NCBI RefSeq assembly: GCF_001310955.1
Contig: NZ_BAZX01000016.1
Location: 35,290 to 99,289 of the forward strand
DNA length: 64,000 bases
Direction of reading: 5' to 3'
Source: Marinifilum fragile JCM 15579
GTDB lineage: Bacteria; Bacteroidota; Bacteroidia; Bacteroidales; Marinifilaceae
The translations under genes were made by a program, and so were the position numbers. The notes under the pieces were generated by a model. The model was not told the origin of the DNA, did not search any database, and saw only the letters and a program-made list of their open reading frames with translations. Shown here in pieces: positions 1 to 9,080 of this stretch; within the stretch, counting starts at the first letter, position 1, and the number at the start of each line of letters is the position of its first letter.

Positions 1-382
1 ATGTGGAAATAAGTATAAACTGCAGAAAGTTATTGTTGATATTCTGAATAATTCATATGAGTCAATCGGTGAAAAACTGAAAAGAAGTAATTCTAATGAG
101 AGTATGGAAGATAAAATTCAGGTAAAGACAAAATTAGTAGGAAATGAGGTCGTTGTATCGATTAAAGATTTCGGAGAGGGAATAGATCCAAGGAATTTGA
201 ATTCCATTTTTGAGCCTTTTTATTCAACAAAGCAAGAAAAAACGAATTCAGGCTTGAGTTTGTATGTTAGCAAGAATATAGTACAAAAAATGAATGGAGA
301 AATTAAAGTTCGAAGTAAGAAAAATCAGTACACAGAAATGAAATTAATTTTCCCATTTGAACAAATGATAGAGAAAAAATAG
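1..382 (+). CDS. Sensor histidine kinase, C-terminal ATPase part (5' truncated by window edge)
   Basis: The frame is open from base 2 to the stop at 382, so only the end of the protein is present. It shows the catalytic ATP-binding domain of a histidine kinase: an N-box (ILNNSYESI), a G1 box (DFGEGI), an F-box (FEPFYST) and a G2-like NSGLSLYVSK. The last is less glycine-rich than the usual GTGLGL. The protein would phosphorylate a response regulator, and the sigma-54 activator starting 36 bases downstream is the obvious partner. The apparent internal ATG at 104 lies inside the conserved domain and is not a real start. Input domains are outside the window, so the signal cannot be inferred. Confidence 0.85.
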   Translation, partial: CGNKYKLQKVIVDILNNSYESIGEKLKRSNSNESMEDKIQVKTKLVGNEVVVSIKDFGEGIDPRNLNSIFEPFYSTKQEKTNSGLSLYVSKNIVQKMNGEIKVRSKKNQYTEMKLIFPFEQMIEKK

Positions 383-418
383 GTATATTTTAAGGAAAGT
401 TAACACTATACAACCACT

Positions 419-1807
419 ATGATTTCAGTAAGTGATCTAAGAATTTTGATTTTGGATGATGAACAACTGGTTCGTGACGAACTGAGTGAGTTCCTTATTG
501 ATCCAAATTTCCATATTTTCAAAGCCAGTACGCCTTCTGAAGCTTTTGAGATTATGGATCGTAATGAAGTTCATATTGCAATTGTTGATGTTAATTTGCC
601 AGAAATGAGTGGATTGGATGTTCTTGAGAAGATAAAAAAAGAACATTCAGATATTGAAGTAATCATGATAAGTGGTTATAGTGAGATGGATTCGGTGATT
701 CACTCAATGAGATTAGGAGCTTCCGATTTTTTCACAAAACCATTTCGATTGAGAGATGTTGAGCATTCAATTGAGCGAACAAAGAAATTTGTTAATCTGA
801 ACAAGAGTTTACAAGAAGTAAAACGAAACTATTCAATCATATCGAAAGAATTTTATGAGGCGATGGGCTACGAAATTGTTGGAGAAAGTCGCCACATGAA
901 GAATCTTATAAATTTAATTGGTAAGGTTGCCAAAACAGAGAATACATCGGTTTTAATAACAGGAGAAAGTGGTACTGGTAAAGAATTGGTGGCTAGAGCA
1001 ATTCATTATTTAAGCAGTAGAAAAGAAAATTGTTTCTATGCCGTAAATTGTAGTGCGATACCAGAAACCTTGTTCGAAAGTGAATTTTTTGGACATACCA
1101 AAGGTGCTTTTACAGGTGCTTCTGATACCAAAACAGGATGGTTTGAGGCTGCAAATAAGGGAACTCTCTTTTTAGATGAAATTGGTGATATGCAGTTAAA
1201 TTTACAAACGAAGTTTCTGCGTGTTTTAGAAGATCGAAAGATTAGAAAGGTAGGTTCTAATATTGAAATTCCTTTCGATACAAGAATTATTGCTGCAACC
1301 AACCAAAATTTAGAAGAGCTAAGTACTGAAAAAGGATTTCGTTTAGATTTATATCACAGGATAAGTTCCTTTGTGATTCATCTGGAGCCGTTGCGAAAAC
1401 GAAAGGAAGATATTCCTTTGCTATTGGATTATTTTGTGAAATATTTTAATAGGATAATGGCTAAAAACATAAATGAAGTAGACGAAGCGGTTGTAAGAAA
1501 GTTGTTGGCCTATGAATTTCCTGGAAATGTGAGAGAATTGAAAAATATGGTTGAACGAGCAGTAATTATTTGCGATACCAATAAATTGGGATTATCTCAT
1601 TTTCAGTTAAACGAGGTTAAAGAAAACTATTCTGATCATTATCATTATCCTACCGAGGAGATTTTGGATTTGGAATTGGTGGAGAAGAATTGTATTCTCA
1701 AGGCTTTAGAGCGTTCAAACTATAATAAATCCAAAGCCGCAGACTTATTAAATATTACTTGGCAATCCTTAGATCGGCGAATCAAAAAGTACAAAATTGA
1801 AAAATGA
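419..1807 (+). CDS. NtrC-type sigma-54-dependent response regulator
   Basis: The 462-residue protein has the full bacterial enhancer-binding protein layout. Residues 1-125 form a receiver with acidic D13-D14, phospho-acceptor D57 and K107. Residues about 152-390 form an AAA+ domain with Walker A GESGTGKE (182-189), the sigma-54 contact loop GAFTGA (229-234) and Walker B LFLDE (D253-E254). The C-terminus is a Fis-type helix-turn-helix with the KAADLL element. It would bind upstream dyads and remodel sigma-54 RNA polymerase when phosphorylated. The kinase gene ends 36 bases upstream, so the two are probably one operon. Three copies of a 16-bp dyad lie just downstream and are the best candidates for its binding sites, ahead of a sigma-54-like promoter. 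Confidence 0.93.
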   Translation: MISVSDLRILILDDEQLVRDELSEFLIDPNFHIFKASTPSEAFEIMDRNEVHIAIVDVNLPEMSGLDVLEKIKKEHSDIEVIMISGYSEMDSVIHSMRLGASDFFTKPFRLRDVEHSIERTKKFVNLNKSLQEVKRNYSIISKEFYEAMGYEIVGESRHMKNLINLIGKVAKTENTSVLITGESGTGKELVARAIHYLSSRKENCFYAVNCSAIPETLFESEFFGHTKGAFTGASDTKTGWFEAANKGTLFLDEIGDMQLNLQTKFLRVLEDRKIRKVGSNIEIPFDTRIIAATNQNLEELSTEKGFRLDLYHRISSFVIHLEPLRKRKEDIPLLLDYFVKYFNRIMAKNINEVDEAVVRKLLAYEFPGNVRELKNMVERAVIICDTNKLGLSHFQLNEVKENYSDHYHYPTEEILDLELVEKNCILKALERSNYNKSKAADLLNITWQSLDRRIKKYKIEK

Positions 1808-1833
1808 AAATCTGGATTATTCCAGATTTTTTT
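1806..1833 (+). terminator. Intrinsic terminator after the sigma-54 activator
   Basis: The inverted repeat AATCTGGA-ttat-TCCAGATT is followed by a run of T. It starts just after the stop codon of the activator gene. Confidence 0.75.
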
Positions 1834-1834
1834 T

Positions 1835-2041
1835 GCATCCACTTTCGGATATATCCACTTTTTAAATACAATTTTAAATTGTAAAATCAATAAAATCAGG
1901 CTGTTCTTAAAAGTACAATTATTAATCAAAATGTAATATCCGAAAGTGGATAAAATTACTAAAAAAACCGCATGTACTGGAATAGCAGGCTTTTAGTATT
2001 CTGTTTTAATATTCTTAAACTTATATATCCGTTTGTGGATA
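1835..2041. promoter_or_regulatory. Three copies of a 16-bp dyad (TATCC-N6-GGATA), probable activator binding sites
   Basis: Three 16-bp dyads lie in an otherwise AT-rich gap. Read on the same strand they are TATCCGAAAGTGGATG (1835-1850, present as its reverse complement), TATCCGAAAGTGGATA (1937-1952) and TATCCGTTTGTGGATA (2026-2041). The first is extended by a further half site, giving GGATATATCC. Dyad symmetry suits a Fis-type helix-turn-helix dimer. The cluster sits between the sigma-54 activator gene and a sigma-54-like promoter at 2108, with the nearest site about 70 bp upstream of it, as expected for enhancer sites. Binding by this particular activator is inference. Confidence 0.6.
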
Positions 2042-2107
2042 TTTATCAAGAGAAAAAATAATTCAACAATTTAATTAATACACAATAAATCAGTGGGTTA
2101 TAAATCT

Positions 2108-2122
2108 TGGCACTTTGATTGA
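2108..2122 (+). promoter_or_regulatory. Candidate sigma-54 (-24/-12) promoter
   Basis: TGGCAC-TTTGA-TTGA matches the sigma-54 pattern TGGCAC-N5-TTGC except that the -12 GC is GA. It lies 91 bases upstream of the receiver-like gene start at 2213 and downstream of the three dyads, so position supports it. The -12 mismatch weakens the call. Confidence 0.4.
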
Positions 2123-2212
2123 ATAGTGAATTGCGTTCTAATATCTAAGTGTATGAGTGTTTTAATATTGGAAGGTAATAGTTTTAAAATTCTTCCTTCA
2201 TCAGGAAAGACA

Positions 2213-2578
2213 ATGAATATTTTATTTATAAAAGAGAATAGATCACTAATAGGTGAATTGAAAGAATATATTAACAGTTTGGATGCACAGGCTTTTTTTG
2301 CAGATGATCCAGTTGAAACTGAAATTATTCTTAATAAAACATCTATTGATCTGGTAATTATCCCTCTTAAAGCGCTTTCCAACTTAGATATGTTAAAATA
2401 CATTAATGATCATTTTAAGAAAACAAAAGTTGTTATTACAGTTGATAGAGAAGAACAGACCTCAAAAATAGGAAACCGTAAAACTTTATATACAAATTAC
2501 GATCTGTTGCAAAAGCAATTAAGATTGTTTGACCTTAAAAAAGCTATTGGTTCTGGATTGGATTATAGTCCGAACTAA
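2213..2578 (+). CDS. Receiver-like small protein
   Basis: A 121-residue protein starting MNILFIKENRSLI. The frame stays open upstream to 2126, but the ATG at 2213 has an AGGAAAG sequence just ahead of it and starts directly with a receiver-like first strand, so I prefer it. The pattern of strands (NILFI, DLVIIPL, KVVITV) resembles a CheY-like fold. The acidic pocket and a clear phospho-acceptor Asp are missing, so it looks like a degenerate receiver. It lies just downstream of the dyad cluster and the sigma-54-like promoter and may be a target of the preceding activator. No precise function can be assigned. Confidence 0.6.
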   Translation: MNILFIKENRSLIGELKEYINSLDAQAFFADDPVETEIILNKTSIDLVIIPLKALSNLDMLKYINDHFKKTKVVITVDREEQTSKIGNRKTLYTNYDLLQKQLRLFDLKKAIGSGLDYSPN

Positions 2579-2586
2579 TTGTTCTA

Positions 2587-2670
2587 TTCACTTTAAAACC
2601 TAACCATGAATTGGTTAAAATTTGCAGAAAATTAACTTGGTGAGGGAGTAGGCACAATGCTTACTTCCCA
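2587..2670 (+). promoter_or_regulatory. Curlin-like leader motif and hairpin ahead of the small HTH gene
   Basis: TTCACTTTAAAACCT at 2587-2601 also occurs ahead of both long curlin genes (11870, with one A fewer, and 13929). Here it is followed at once by a 9-codon ORF (MNWLKFAEN, 2607-2636) and then by an imperfect hairpin formed by GGGAGTAGGCA and TGCTTACTTCCC (about 2644-2670). The hairpin has no T-run. It may be part of the untranslated leader of the gene at 2732. Confidence 0.35.
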
Positions 2671-2731
2671 TCTGGTTAAATGAAAGAAACAAACCTTATT
2701 ATTCAATTCTATTCAATTTAAAACTACAGTT

Positions 2732-2920
2732 ATGACACAAGAAGTTCAAGACGATTTGGTAAGAATTAAAGAGAGACTTAGAATTCTTGATGACAAGAAG
2801 AAAAAAGTAGCCAAAATTATTGGGATTACAGATGTTTATTTGTCTTATATTCTTAATGGAAAGAGACCTCTAACTGCTAATGTTAAATCAAAACTATTTG
2901 ATTATTTGGGACTAAGCTAA
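2732..2920 (+). CDS. Small helix-turn-helix protein
   Basis: A 62-residue protein. The segment VAKIIGITDVYLSYILNGKR (about 27-46) has the spacing of a Cro/XRE-type helix-turn-helix: a short helix, a turn, then a recognition helix followed by NGKRPLTANV, as in XRE domains. The N-terminal 25 residues are charged and helical. It is probably a DNA-binding regulator or an adaptor in the same regulon as the upstream receiver-like gene. A strong terminator follows 30 bases after the stop. Confidence 0.6.
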   Translation: MTQEVQDDLVRIKERLRILDDKKKKVAKIIGITDVYLSYILNGKRPLTANVKSKLFDYLGLS

Positions 2921-2952
2921 TTTTTTTTGGCTGCAGTCGTTTAACTAATATT

Positions 2953-3001
2953 AAAAATCAGGAATAGCTTCGGAATATTGAAATTATTGCCTGATTTTTT
3001 T
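2953..3001 (+). terminator. Intrinsic terminator
   Basis: AAAATCAGGAATA pairs with TATTGCCTGATTTT with one bulged base, and a T-run follows. It closes the transcript of the small HTH gene. Confidence 0.75.
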
Positions 3002-3069
3002 AGTTGCCTTTTGTTGTGTTATGATGACCATTATTTTGTAAATTGAGTGTAAGTAAAAGAAAATCAAAA

Positions 3070-3101
3070 TTTAAGCAAAAGTAAACAAGCTTTTAAATTT
3101 G
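3070..3101 (+). promoter_or_regulatory. Candidate Bacteroidota promoter of the giant adhesin gene
   Basis: TAAATTTG at 3094-3101 fits the TAnnTTTG -7 box, with TTTA at 3070-3073 as a one-mismatch -33 box and 20 bases between. The start codon at 3106 would fall at or next to the transcription start, so the message would be leaderless or the match is chance. Confidence 0.3.
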
Positions 3102-3105
3102 TTTT

Positions 3106-6100
3106 ATGAGGCTAAAAGCAAACATAGTATTTGTATTTATATTTCTTTCTTTTTTTTCGGAGATATTTGCTCAAAAACGTGCTGGGGTTTGGTATTTTGG
3201 CGAAAATGCCGGCTTAAATTTTAATGTAGATCCGGCAGTACCATTAACTGATGGAGCATTAAATACAGAAGAAGGATGTGCAACTGTTTGTAATGCTCAG
3301 GGTGATCTTTTGTTTTATACCGATGGAATTACGGTGTATAATAAGAATCATGCTCAAATGGCAAATGGAGATGGATTGGATGGAAATGTTTCGGCAACAC
3401 AATCTTCAATCATTGTACAACAACCTGGAAGTAGTGTGTTGTATTATATTTTTACTGTTGATGCTCATCAAAATGCATTAAGAAATGGTTTGAGATATTC
3501 AATTGTGGATATGTCTATGAATGGTGGTTTAGGACAAGTTACTACCAAAAATGTTGTGGTGTATGGGAATGAAGTTTGCGAAAAGGTTACAGCTGTAAAA
3601 CATGCAAATGGTACCGATTTTTGGGTACTGACTCATGAGTGGGGAAGTAGACAATTTCGGGCTTATCAATTAAGTGCAGCAGGCTTATCTGCTGCCGTTA
3701 CCAGTTCCGTAGGAATCGTTCATAATTCTGACAGACGATCTTCAATTGGTTATATGAAAACTTCCCCAAATGGGAACAAGCTTGCAGTTGCGATATACAC
3801 GGAAAATATGGTAGAATTATTTGATTTTAATACTTCTACTGGACAGGTTTCAAATCCGATTCAGATTAGCGGTTATACTTCTCCTTATGGTGTGGAATTT
3901 TCTCCTTCATCTGAATTTTTATATGTGAGTTTGTATACGCTAGGTGAAATGTACCAATTCAATATTTCATCGAATAACGAGGCTACCATAAATGCCTCTG
4001 TACAATTAATTGGAAGTGGTGCATGGTATTATGGTGCATTGCAGTTGGCGCCAGATAATAGAATTTATATGGCCAAAACAAATAATTCAGCAACAAGTGG
4101 TAGTTTAAATTTGGATGTGATTAACAACCCAGATGTTGCGGGAGCAGGAAGTAACTTTGCGGCAGATTCGAAAAATCTGTCGGGAAGAAGATGTTGGTTA
4201 GGACTACCCAATTTTGTCACCAGTATTTTTAGTCTCGAATTTGCTTACCTATACGATTGTGAAGGTGATAATACAGAGTTTACCATTACTTCTGATTTAA
4301 CCAATATTGCAAGTGCAACCTGGGATTTTGGAGATGGAACTTCACAAACAAGCAGTGTAAACCCATTTACAGTGACTCATGTTTTTCCGGCAGCAGGAAC
4401 TTATGATGTTAATCTAGAGGTAAATTTAATTTCAGGAGGTACCGATAATGTAACACAGTCTGTTGTTATAAATACATTGCCAACTGCTAATGATCAAAAT
4501 ATTGCTGTATGGGAGGATGAGAGTGGTGGAGGTGTGGCTACTGGCATTGATCTAACGGCACTCGAAACTGCAATAAACGGAGAATCAGGCATTACTTATG
4601 TGTGGTATTCTGATGTAGGACTTACATCAGTAGTTCCTGACCCTACCAATGTGAGTGCTACGAATGGTCAGCAATTTTGGGTACAAATAGATGATGGAAA
4701 TTGTTCTAATGTGGCGGTAGTAACTGTAACAGTAAATGCATTACCACAGGTGGTTGATCAAAACCCAGTGATTTGTGAAGACAATTATAATACAGGAATA
4801 GCTTCGAATATTGATTTGACTCAACTCGAAAATGCAATTGCCAATGGAAATGCATTTTCAGTAACTTGGTTTCATGATGTTGGATTAACAAACCCAGTTA
4901 CCAATCTAACCAATAGGACGGTTTCCAATGGGGAAGTGTTTTATGCGGAGGTTAATACTTCAACAGGATCAAGTGTTGCTACAGTAACGTATACCGTTGA
5001 AAGTCTACCTGAAGGCAATGATATTACAATTCAATTATGGGAAGATACTTTTGGTAGTGGAACGGCTTCAGGTGTGGACCTAACTTCTTATGATAATACT
5101 GTTTCTAATGGAAGCACAGTTGTTTGGTACGAAGATGCGGCATTTACAAATTTGGTTTCTGGTCCTGGAAATATAACAGTAAGTGATGGTGATATTCTCT
5201 ATGCATTTATAGATAATGGCAGTTGTACAAATCGTGGAAGTGTTGAGTTTATTGTTCGATCATCACCTATTGCAAATGATCAGAATATTAATATTTGTGA
5301 GGATATTGCGGGTAGTGGAATCGCATCCAATATCGATTTAACGACTTTAAATGGAGCTATTAATGGCGGAACTACAAGTACGGTTACTTGGTATAATGAT
5401 GCCGGTCTTACAAATTTGGTGAGTGATCCTACAAATGCAACCGTAAGTGATGGGCAACAATTTCATGTTTTGGTTGAGAGTGGAGGTGAGTCTAATACCG
5501 CGATTGTTACCTATTCGGTTTTGTCACTACCTATTGCAAACAACCAAACAATTACTGAGTTTGAAGATGTTCCAGGATCAATGACAGCTACTGGTGTTGA
5601 CTTAACAATTAATAATAATGCAATAACAGGAGGTCAAGCTGTAAGCGTAGAATGGTTCCTCGATTCTGATTTGAGTAATTTGGTTCCAAATCCAAGTTCG
5701 CAGGATGTGGTGGATGGTGATATCTTCTACGTTCTGGTTTCCAATGCGAGTTGTTCAAATGTTGCTACAGTTCAGTTTTTAGTTATAAATACCCCTGTTG
5801 CCAGAGATGTTTTTCCTGAGGTTTGTGAAGATGTTGCTGCAAGTGGTAGTGCACTTGTAGATTTAAGCTTGCTTGAAAATCAAATTAATGAGGGGAATGG
5901 CGATACATTTGCATGGTTTTTTGATTGGCTGACTGAGCCCAATGGTTTACCAACAAATCCTATTCCTGATCCAACAAATGTGAATGCCACTAATGGTGTT
6001 AGATATTTTGCCACTGTTGATGACGGATTAAATACGAATGTTGCTGTTGTAACATATACTGTAAGAGGCTTACCAACAGCATTGAATATTGTTGTTGATG

Positions 6101-7881
6101 TATGGGAAGATAGTTTCGGAACGGGAGTGGCCACGGGAATAAATCTTCTGAACTATAACTCTAGAATAAATGGAGGAAGTGCTTCTTTAGTTACTTGGTT
6201 TAATGATGCAGGACTAATGAGCGCAGTTTTGACACCCGATAATGTTAGTGCCTCTGATAATGATGCTTTTTATGCATTGGTGCAAGATACCTATTGTCAA
6301 AATGTTGGTAGTATTACTTTTAATGTTCGACAATTGCCTGAAGCTAATGATCTACAAATTCAACTTTGTGAGGATAATCAAGAATCAGGGGCAGTTTCAG
6401 GCTATGATTTAACTCAATTAGAGCCTGCTGTAAATAATGATCCAGGAACCGTAAAAGAATGGTTTTTCGATTCAAGTTTAAATCTTCCTGTAACCAATCC
6501 ATCAAGCGCAGCAGTTAACGATGGAGATGATTTTTTTGTGAGAGTTAGCTTTGGAGTGGAAAGTAATGTTGGGGAAATCAATTTTACAATTAATTCACTT
6601 CCTCAGGCTCAGAATTACTCCGTAGTTCTTTGTGAAGATAATTTTAATACAGGTCTTGTTAATGGTGAAGATTTAAGAATTTATGAAAGTAATATCAGTT
6701 CAAGCTCAGGTATATCTTTAGTATGGTATTCCGATGCCTCATATACAAATGCTATTGTGAACCCTGGCAATGTGCAGGTTTCCGATGGAGATATTTTCTA
6801 TGCCCGTGTGTGGGATGGAAATTGTGAAAGTTTTGCAGAACTTGATTTCACAATTACAGTTTTGCCTGAAACCGCAACAGTAACAGAAACCCTGTGTGAA
6901 GAAACATTTGGTAGTTCATCCATTGATAATGTTAACCTTACTGATTTTGAAAGCTCATTAAGTCAGGACCCCAATGCTACAATTCAATGGTATGAGGACG
7001 ATCGTTTAACTATACCTGTAAATGATCTAAGTAATCAAATGGTGAGTAATCAAAGTTCTTATTACGCATTGGTAACAAATAGCAATAGCTGTGAAAATAT
7101 TGCGAGATTAAATTTTTTCGTAAATCCTTTGCCTGTAGCAACTGATCTGGTCATTGAGTTGTGCGAAGATGAAGCTGGAGGAGGGGTAGTAAACAATTAT
7201 AATTTGTCAAATTTAGATTTGAGGGTATCTGGTTCGGGTTCAATTATATCATGGTTTCAGGATGTAGATTTATCTGATGCTGTGAATAATCCTTTATCAC
7301 ATCAAATAAGTAATAATCTGGTTTTATATACTCAGGTTACTGATGGTATGTGTGAAAATGCATCAACTGTTAATTTTATCGTTCATGATGTACCAACTTT
7401 TGATTTGGGTGCGGATACAACCATTTTTTATACAGAGAGCAAGGTGTTGGCTCCGGCAATTGAGATAAAATTTTTACCTGGTACTTACTTGTGGCAGGAT
7501 GGGGCTACGTCATCCACTTATACAGTAACTGAGGAAGGAAAATACACATTGGTATTTACTGATTTCAATGGATGTGTGGGAGAAGATGACATTATGGTAT
7601 ATGTAGATCGATATAGGATTTTTGTTCCCAACGCATTTACACCCAATGGCGATGGATTGAATGATACATTTGGTCCGGTAATTACTGGAGATATAGCAGG
7701 AGAAGAAATTGAAATGTATATCTATAACCGTTGGGGGGAAATGATTTATGAATTTACTGATCTAGGAGTAGGATGGGATGGTACCTATAAAGGGAAGCCT
7801 GTAAATACAGGAGTTTATGTATGGACTCTTATTATAAATGGGAAGTCAAAACAGGATGGCTCCGTATCTTTAATAAGGTAA
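3106..7881 (+). CDS. Giant repeat adhesin with type IX secretion type B sorting domain
   Basis: A 1591-residue exported protein. A signal peptide (to about AQ, residue 23) is followed by a region of about 370 residues beginning GVWYFGENAGLNFN, seen in front of PKD domains in many Bacteroidota surface proteins. A PKD domain follows (DFGDGTS at 407-413). Then come eleven Ig-like repeats of about 85-95 residues. Each opens with a W/C/F-E-D motif and an acidic stretch, and most contain a W-Y/F-x-D core. The C-terminus from F1506 (FVPNAFTPNGDGLND, then NRWGEMIYE) is the gliding-associated type B sorting domain, which directs export and surface attachment by type IX secretion. The PorP/SprF gene starts one base after its stop codon, the usual pairing for type B cargo. 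Cysteine placement alternates between repeats (see findings). Confidence 0.93.
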   Translation: MRLKANIVFVFIFLSFFSEIFAQKRAGVWYFGENAGLNFNVDPAVPLTDGALNTEEGCATVCNAQGDLLFYTDGITVYNKNHAQMANGDGLDGNVSATQSSIIVQQPGSSVLYYIFTVDAHQNALRNGLRYSIVDMSMNGGLGQVTTKNVVVYGNEVCEKVTAVKHANGTDFWVLTHEWGSRQFRAYQLSAAGLSAAVTSSVGIVHNSDRRSSIGYMKTSPNGNKLAVAIYTENMVELFDFNTSTGQVSNPIQISGYTSPYGVEFSPSSEFLYVSLYTLGEMYQFNISSNNEATINASVQLIGSGAWYYGALQLAPDNRIYMAKTNNSATSGSLNLDVINNPDVAGAGSNFAADSKNLSGRRCWLGLPNFVTSIFSLEFAYLYDCEGDNTEFTITSDLTNIASATWDFGDGTSQTSSVNPFTVTHVFPAAGTYDVNLEVNLISGGTDNVTQSVVINTLPTANDQNIAVWEDESGGGVATGIDLTALETAINGESGITYVWYSDVGLTSVVPDPTNVSATNGQQFWVQIDDGNCSNVAVVTVTVNALPQVVDQNPVICEDNYNTGIASNIDLTQLENAIANGNAFSVTWFHDVGLTNPVTNLTNRTVSNGEVFYAEVNTSTGSSVATVTYTVESLPEGNDITIQLWEDTFGSGTASGVDLTSYDNTVSNGSTVVWYEDAAFTNLVSGPGNITVSDGDILYAFIDNGSCTNRGSVEFIVRSSPIANDQNINICEDIAGSGIASNIDLTTLNGAINGGTTSTVTWYNDAGLTNLVSDPTNATVSDGQQFHVLVESGGESNTAIVTYSVLSLPIANNQTITEFEDVPGSMTATGVDLTINNNAITGGQAVSVEWFLDSDLSNLVPNPSSQDVVDGDIFYVLVSNASCSNVATVQFLVINTPVARDVFPEVCEDVAASGSALVDLSLLENQINEGNGDTFAWFFDWLTEPNGLPTNPIPDPTNVNATNGVRYFATVDDGLNTNVAVVTYTVRGLPTALNIVVDVWEDSFGTGVATGINLLNYNSRINGGSASLVTWFNDAGLMSAVLTPDNVSASDNDAFYALVQDTYCQNVGSITFNVRQLPEANDLQIQLCEDNQESGAVSGYDLTQLEPAVNNDPGTVKEWFFDSSLNLPVTNPSSAAVNDGDDFFVRVSFGVESNVGEINFTINSLPQAQNYSVVLCEDNFNTGLVNGEDLRIYESNISSSSGISLVWYSDASYTNAIVNPGNVQVSDGDIFYARVWDGNCESFAELDFTITVLPETATVTETLCEETFGSSSIDNVNLTDFESSLSQDPNATIQWYEDDRLTIPVNDLSNQMVSNQSSYYALVTNSNSCENIARLNFFVNPLPVATDLVIELCEDEAGGGVVNNYNLSNLDLRVSGSGSIISWFQDVDLSDAVNNPLSHQISNNLVLYTQVTDGMCENASTVNFIVHDVPTFDLGADTTIFYTESKVLAPAIEIKFLPGTYLWQDGATSSTYTVTEEGKYTLVFTDFNGCVGEDDIMVYVDRYRIFVPNAFTPNGDGLNDTFGPVITGDIAGEEIEMYIYNRWGEMIYEFTDLGVGWDGTYKGKPVNTGVYVWTLIINGKSKQDGSVSLIR

Positions 7882-7882
7882 G

Positions 7883-8902
7883 ATGATAAAATGGAGAATT
7901 GTTCATATAATCATTTTGATTGTGCTTTCGCAGGTTGTCAAAGCACAGGATATTGAATTCTCTCAATTTTATGCCAATCGTTTGTACTTAAATCCGGCTT
8001 TAGCAGGATCAGAGTTTGCTCCTGTAGCATCATTATCATATCGAAATCAATGGCCGCAAAACAACAAACCTTTTGTAACCTATACAGCTTCTTTCGATCA
8101 GTATGTTGATATAATGCATGGAGGATTAGGACTTTTGCTGATTCAAGATAATCAAGGCGATGGTGCAATCAAAACCACAATGGCTTCGGGTATGTATTCC
8201 TACTCCCTTAATATTAATAGAAATTTTTCGGTGAATGCAGGCTTGAAAGCTACATATGTACAAAGAAAGTTAGATTGGGAATCTCTGGTTTTTTCAGATA
8301 TGATTGATCCTTTGTATGGCGTTATATATCCAGGGAGAGAAATACAACCAGGGAGTTTATCACATTCTTATATTGATTTTTCGCTTGGGATGGTGGCAAA
8401 TTATAAAAACTTTTATCTGGGAGTGGTTGCTGATCATTTATCAGAACCCGATGAAGCATTTGATAGTGAGAATAATTCAGCTGCTTTGCCAAGAAAGTAT
8501 ACAGTTCATGCAGGCGCAGCAATTCCTGTTGGATACTCAAGAGGCTTAATGAAAAGTGATTTCATGATTTCGCCAAATATTTTGTATCAGAAGCAGCAAG
8601 ATTTTGAGCAAATTAATTATGGATTGTATTTTTCTAGAACCAATTGGGTTGTTGGTACTTGGTTTAGACAAAATCTATCATTTGATTATGATGCGTTTAT
8701 TGTGCTTTTAGGATATCAAACAGATAGATTAAGAATAGGCTACTCCTATGACTATGTAGTATCAAAATTGGTTAAAACCAACTCAGGAGCTCATGAGATT
8801 TCTATAACATATTTATTAGGGAAAACTCGCACATCCTGTTCAGGATCACACTATTTTAGAAAGAAAAGAAGAATAAGAGCAATTAGATGTCCGAAATTTT
8901 AA
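7883..8902 (+). CDS. PorP/SprF family type IX secretion outer-membrane protein
   Basis: A 339-residue outer-membrane protein with a signal peptide ending near KAQD and the family's opening DIEFSQFYANRLYLNPALAGS. That motif is diagnostic of PorP/SprF proteins. The remainder alternates hydrophobic and polar residues, as in a beta-barrel of about 14 strands. The family anchors or captures proteins carrying the type B sorting domain at the cell surface. It begins one base after the adhesin stop codon, so it is almost certainly cotranscribed and dedicated to that cargo. The C-terminus ends in a basic tail (KKRRRIRAIRCPKF), slightly unusual for a barrel protein. Confidence 0.93.
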   Translation: MIKWRIVHIIILIVLSQVVKAQDIEFSQFYANRLYLNPALAGSEFAPVASLSYRNQWPQNNKPFVTYTASFDQYVDIMHGGLGLLLIQDNQGDGAIKTTMASGMYSYSLNINRNFSVNAGLKATYVQRKLDWESLVFSDMIDPLYGVIYPGREIQPGSLSHSYIDFSLGMVANYKNFYLGVVADHLSEPDEAFDSENNSAALPRKYTVHAGAAIPVGYSRGLMKSDFMISPNILYQKQQDFEQINYGLYFSRTNWVVGTWFRQNLSFDYDAFIVLLGYQTDRLRIGYSYDYVVSKLVKTNSGAHEISITYLLGKTRTSCSGSHYFRKKRRIRAIRCPKF

Positions 8903-9080
8903 TGGATAAAAAATGGCCAATTGTCAAAGAATTATATTTATCTGTTTAAGTTTAATTAACTGGTTAACAAAAGTTAAGATTTCTTAAGAGTCGTCTTTTG
9001 TAGTGTAAAAGTTTATGAATTTAAAATTAGAAACGATATATTTATATATTGTGAAGAAGGCTGATTATATAGCATTTAGA

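Noticed and set aside
2126..2212. Upstream start for the receiver-like gene
   Set aside because: The extra 29 codons have no receiver-like sequence and the ATG at 2213 has a good ribosome site.
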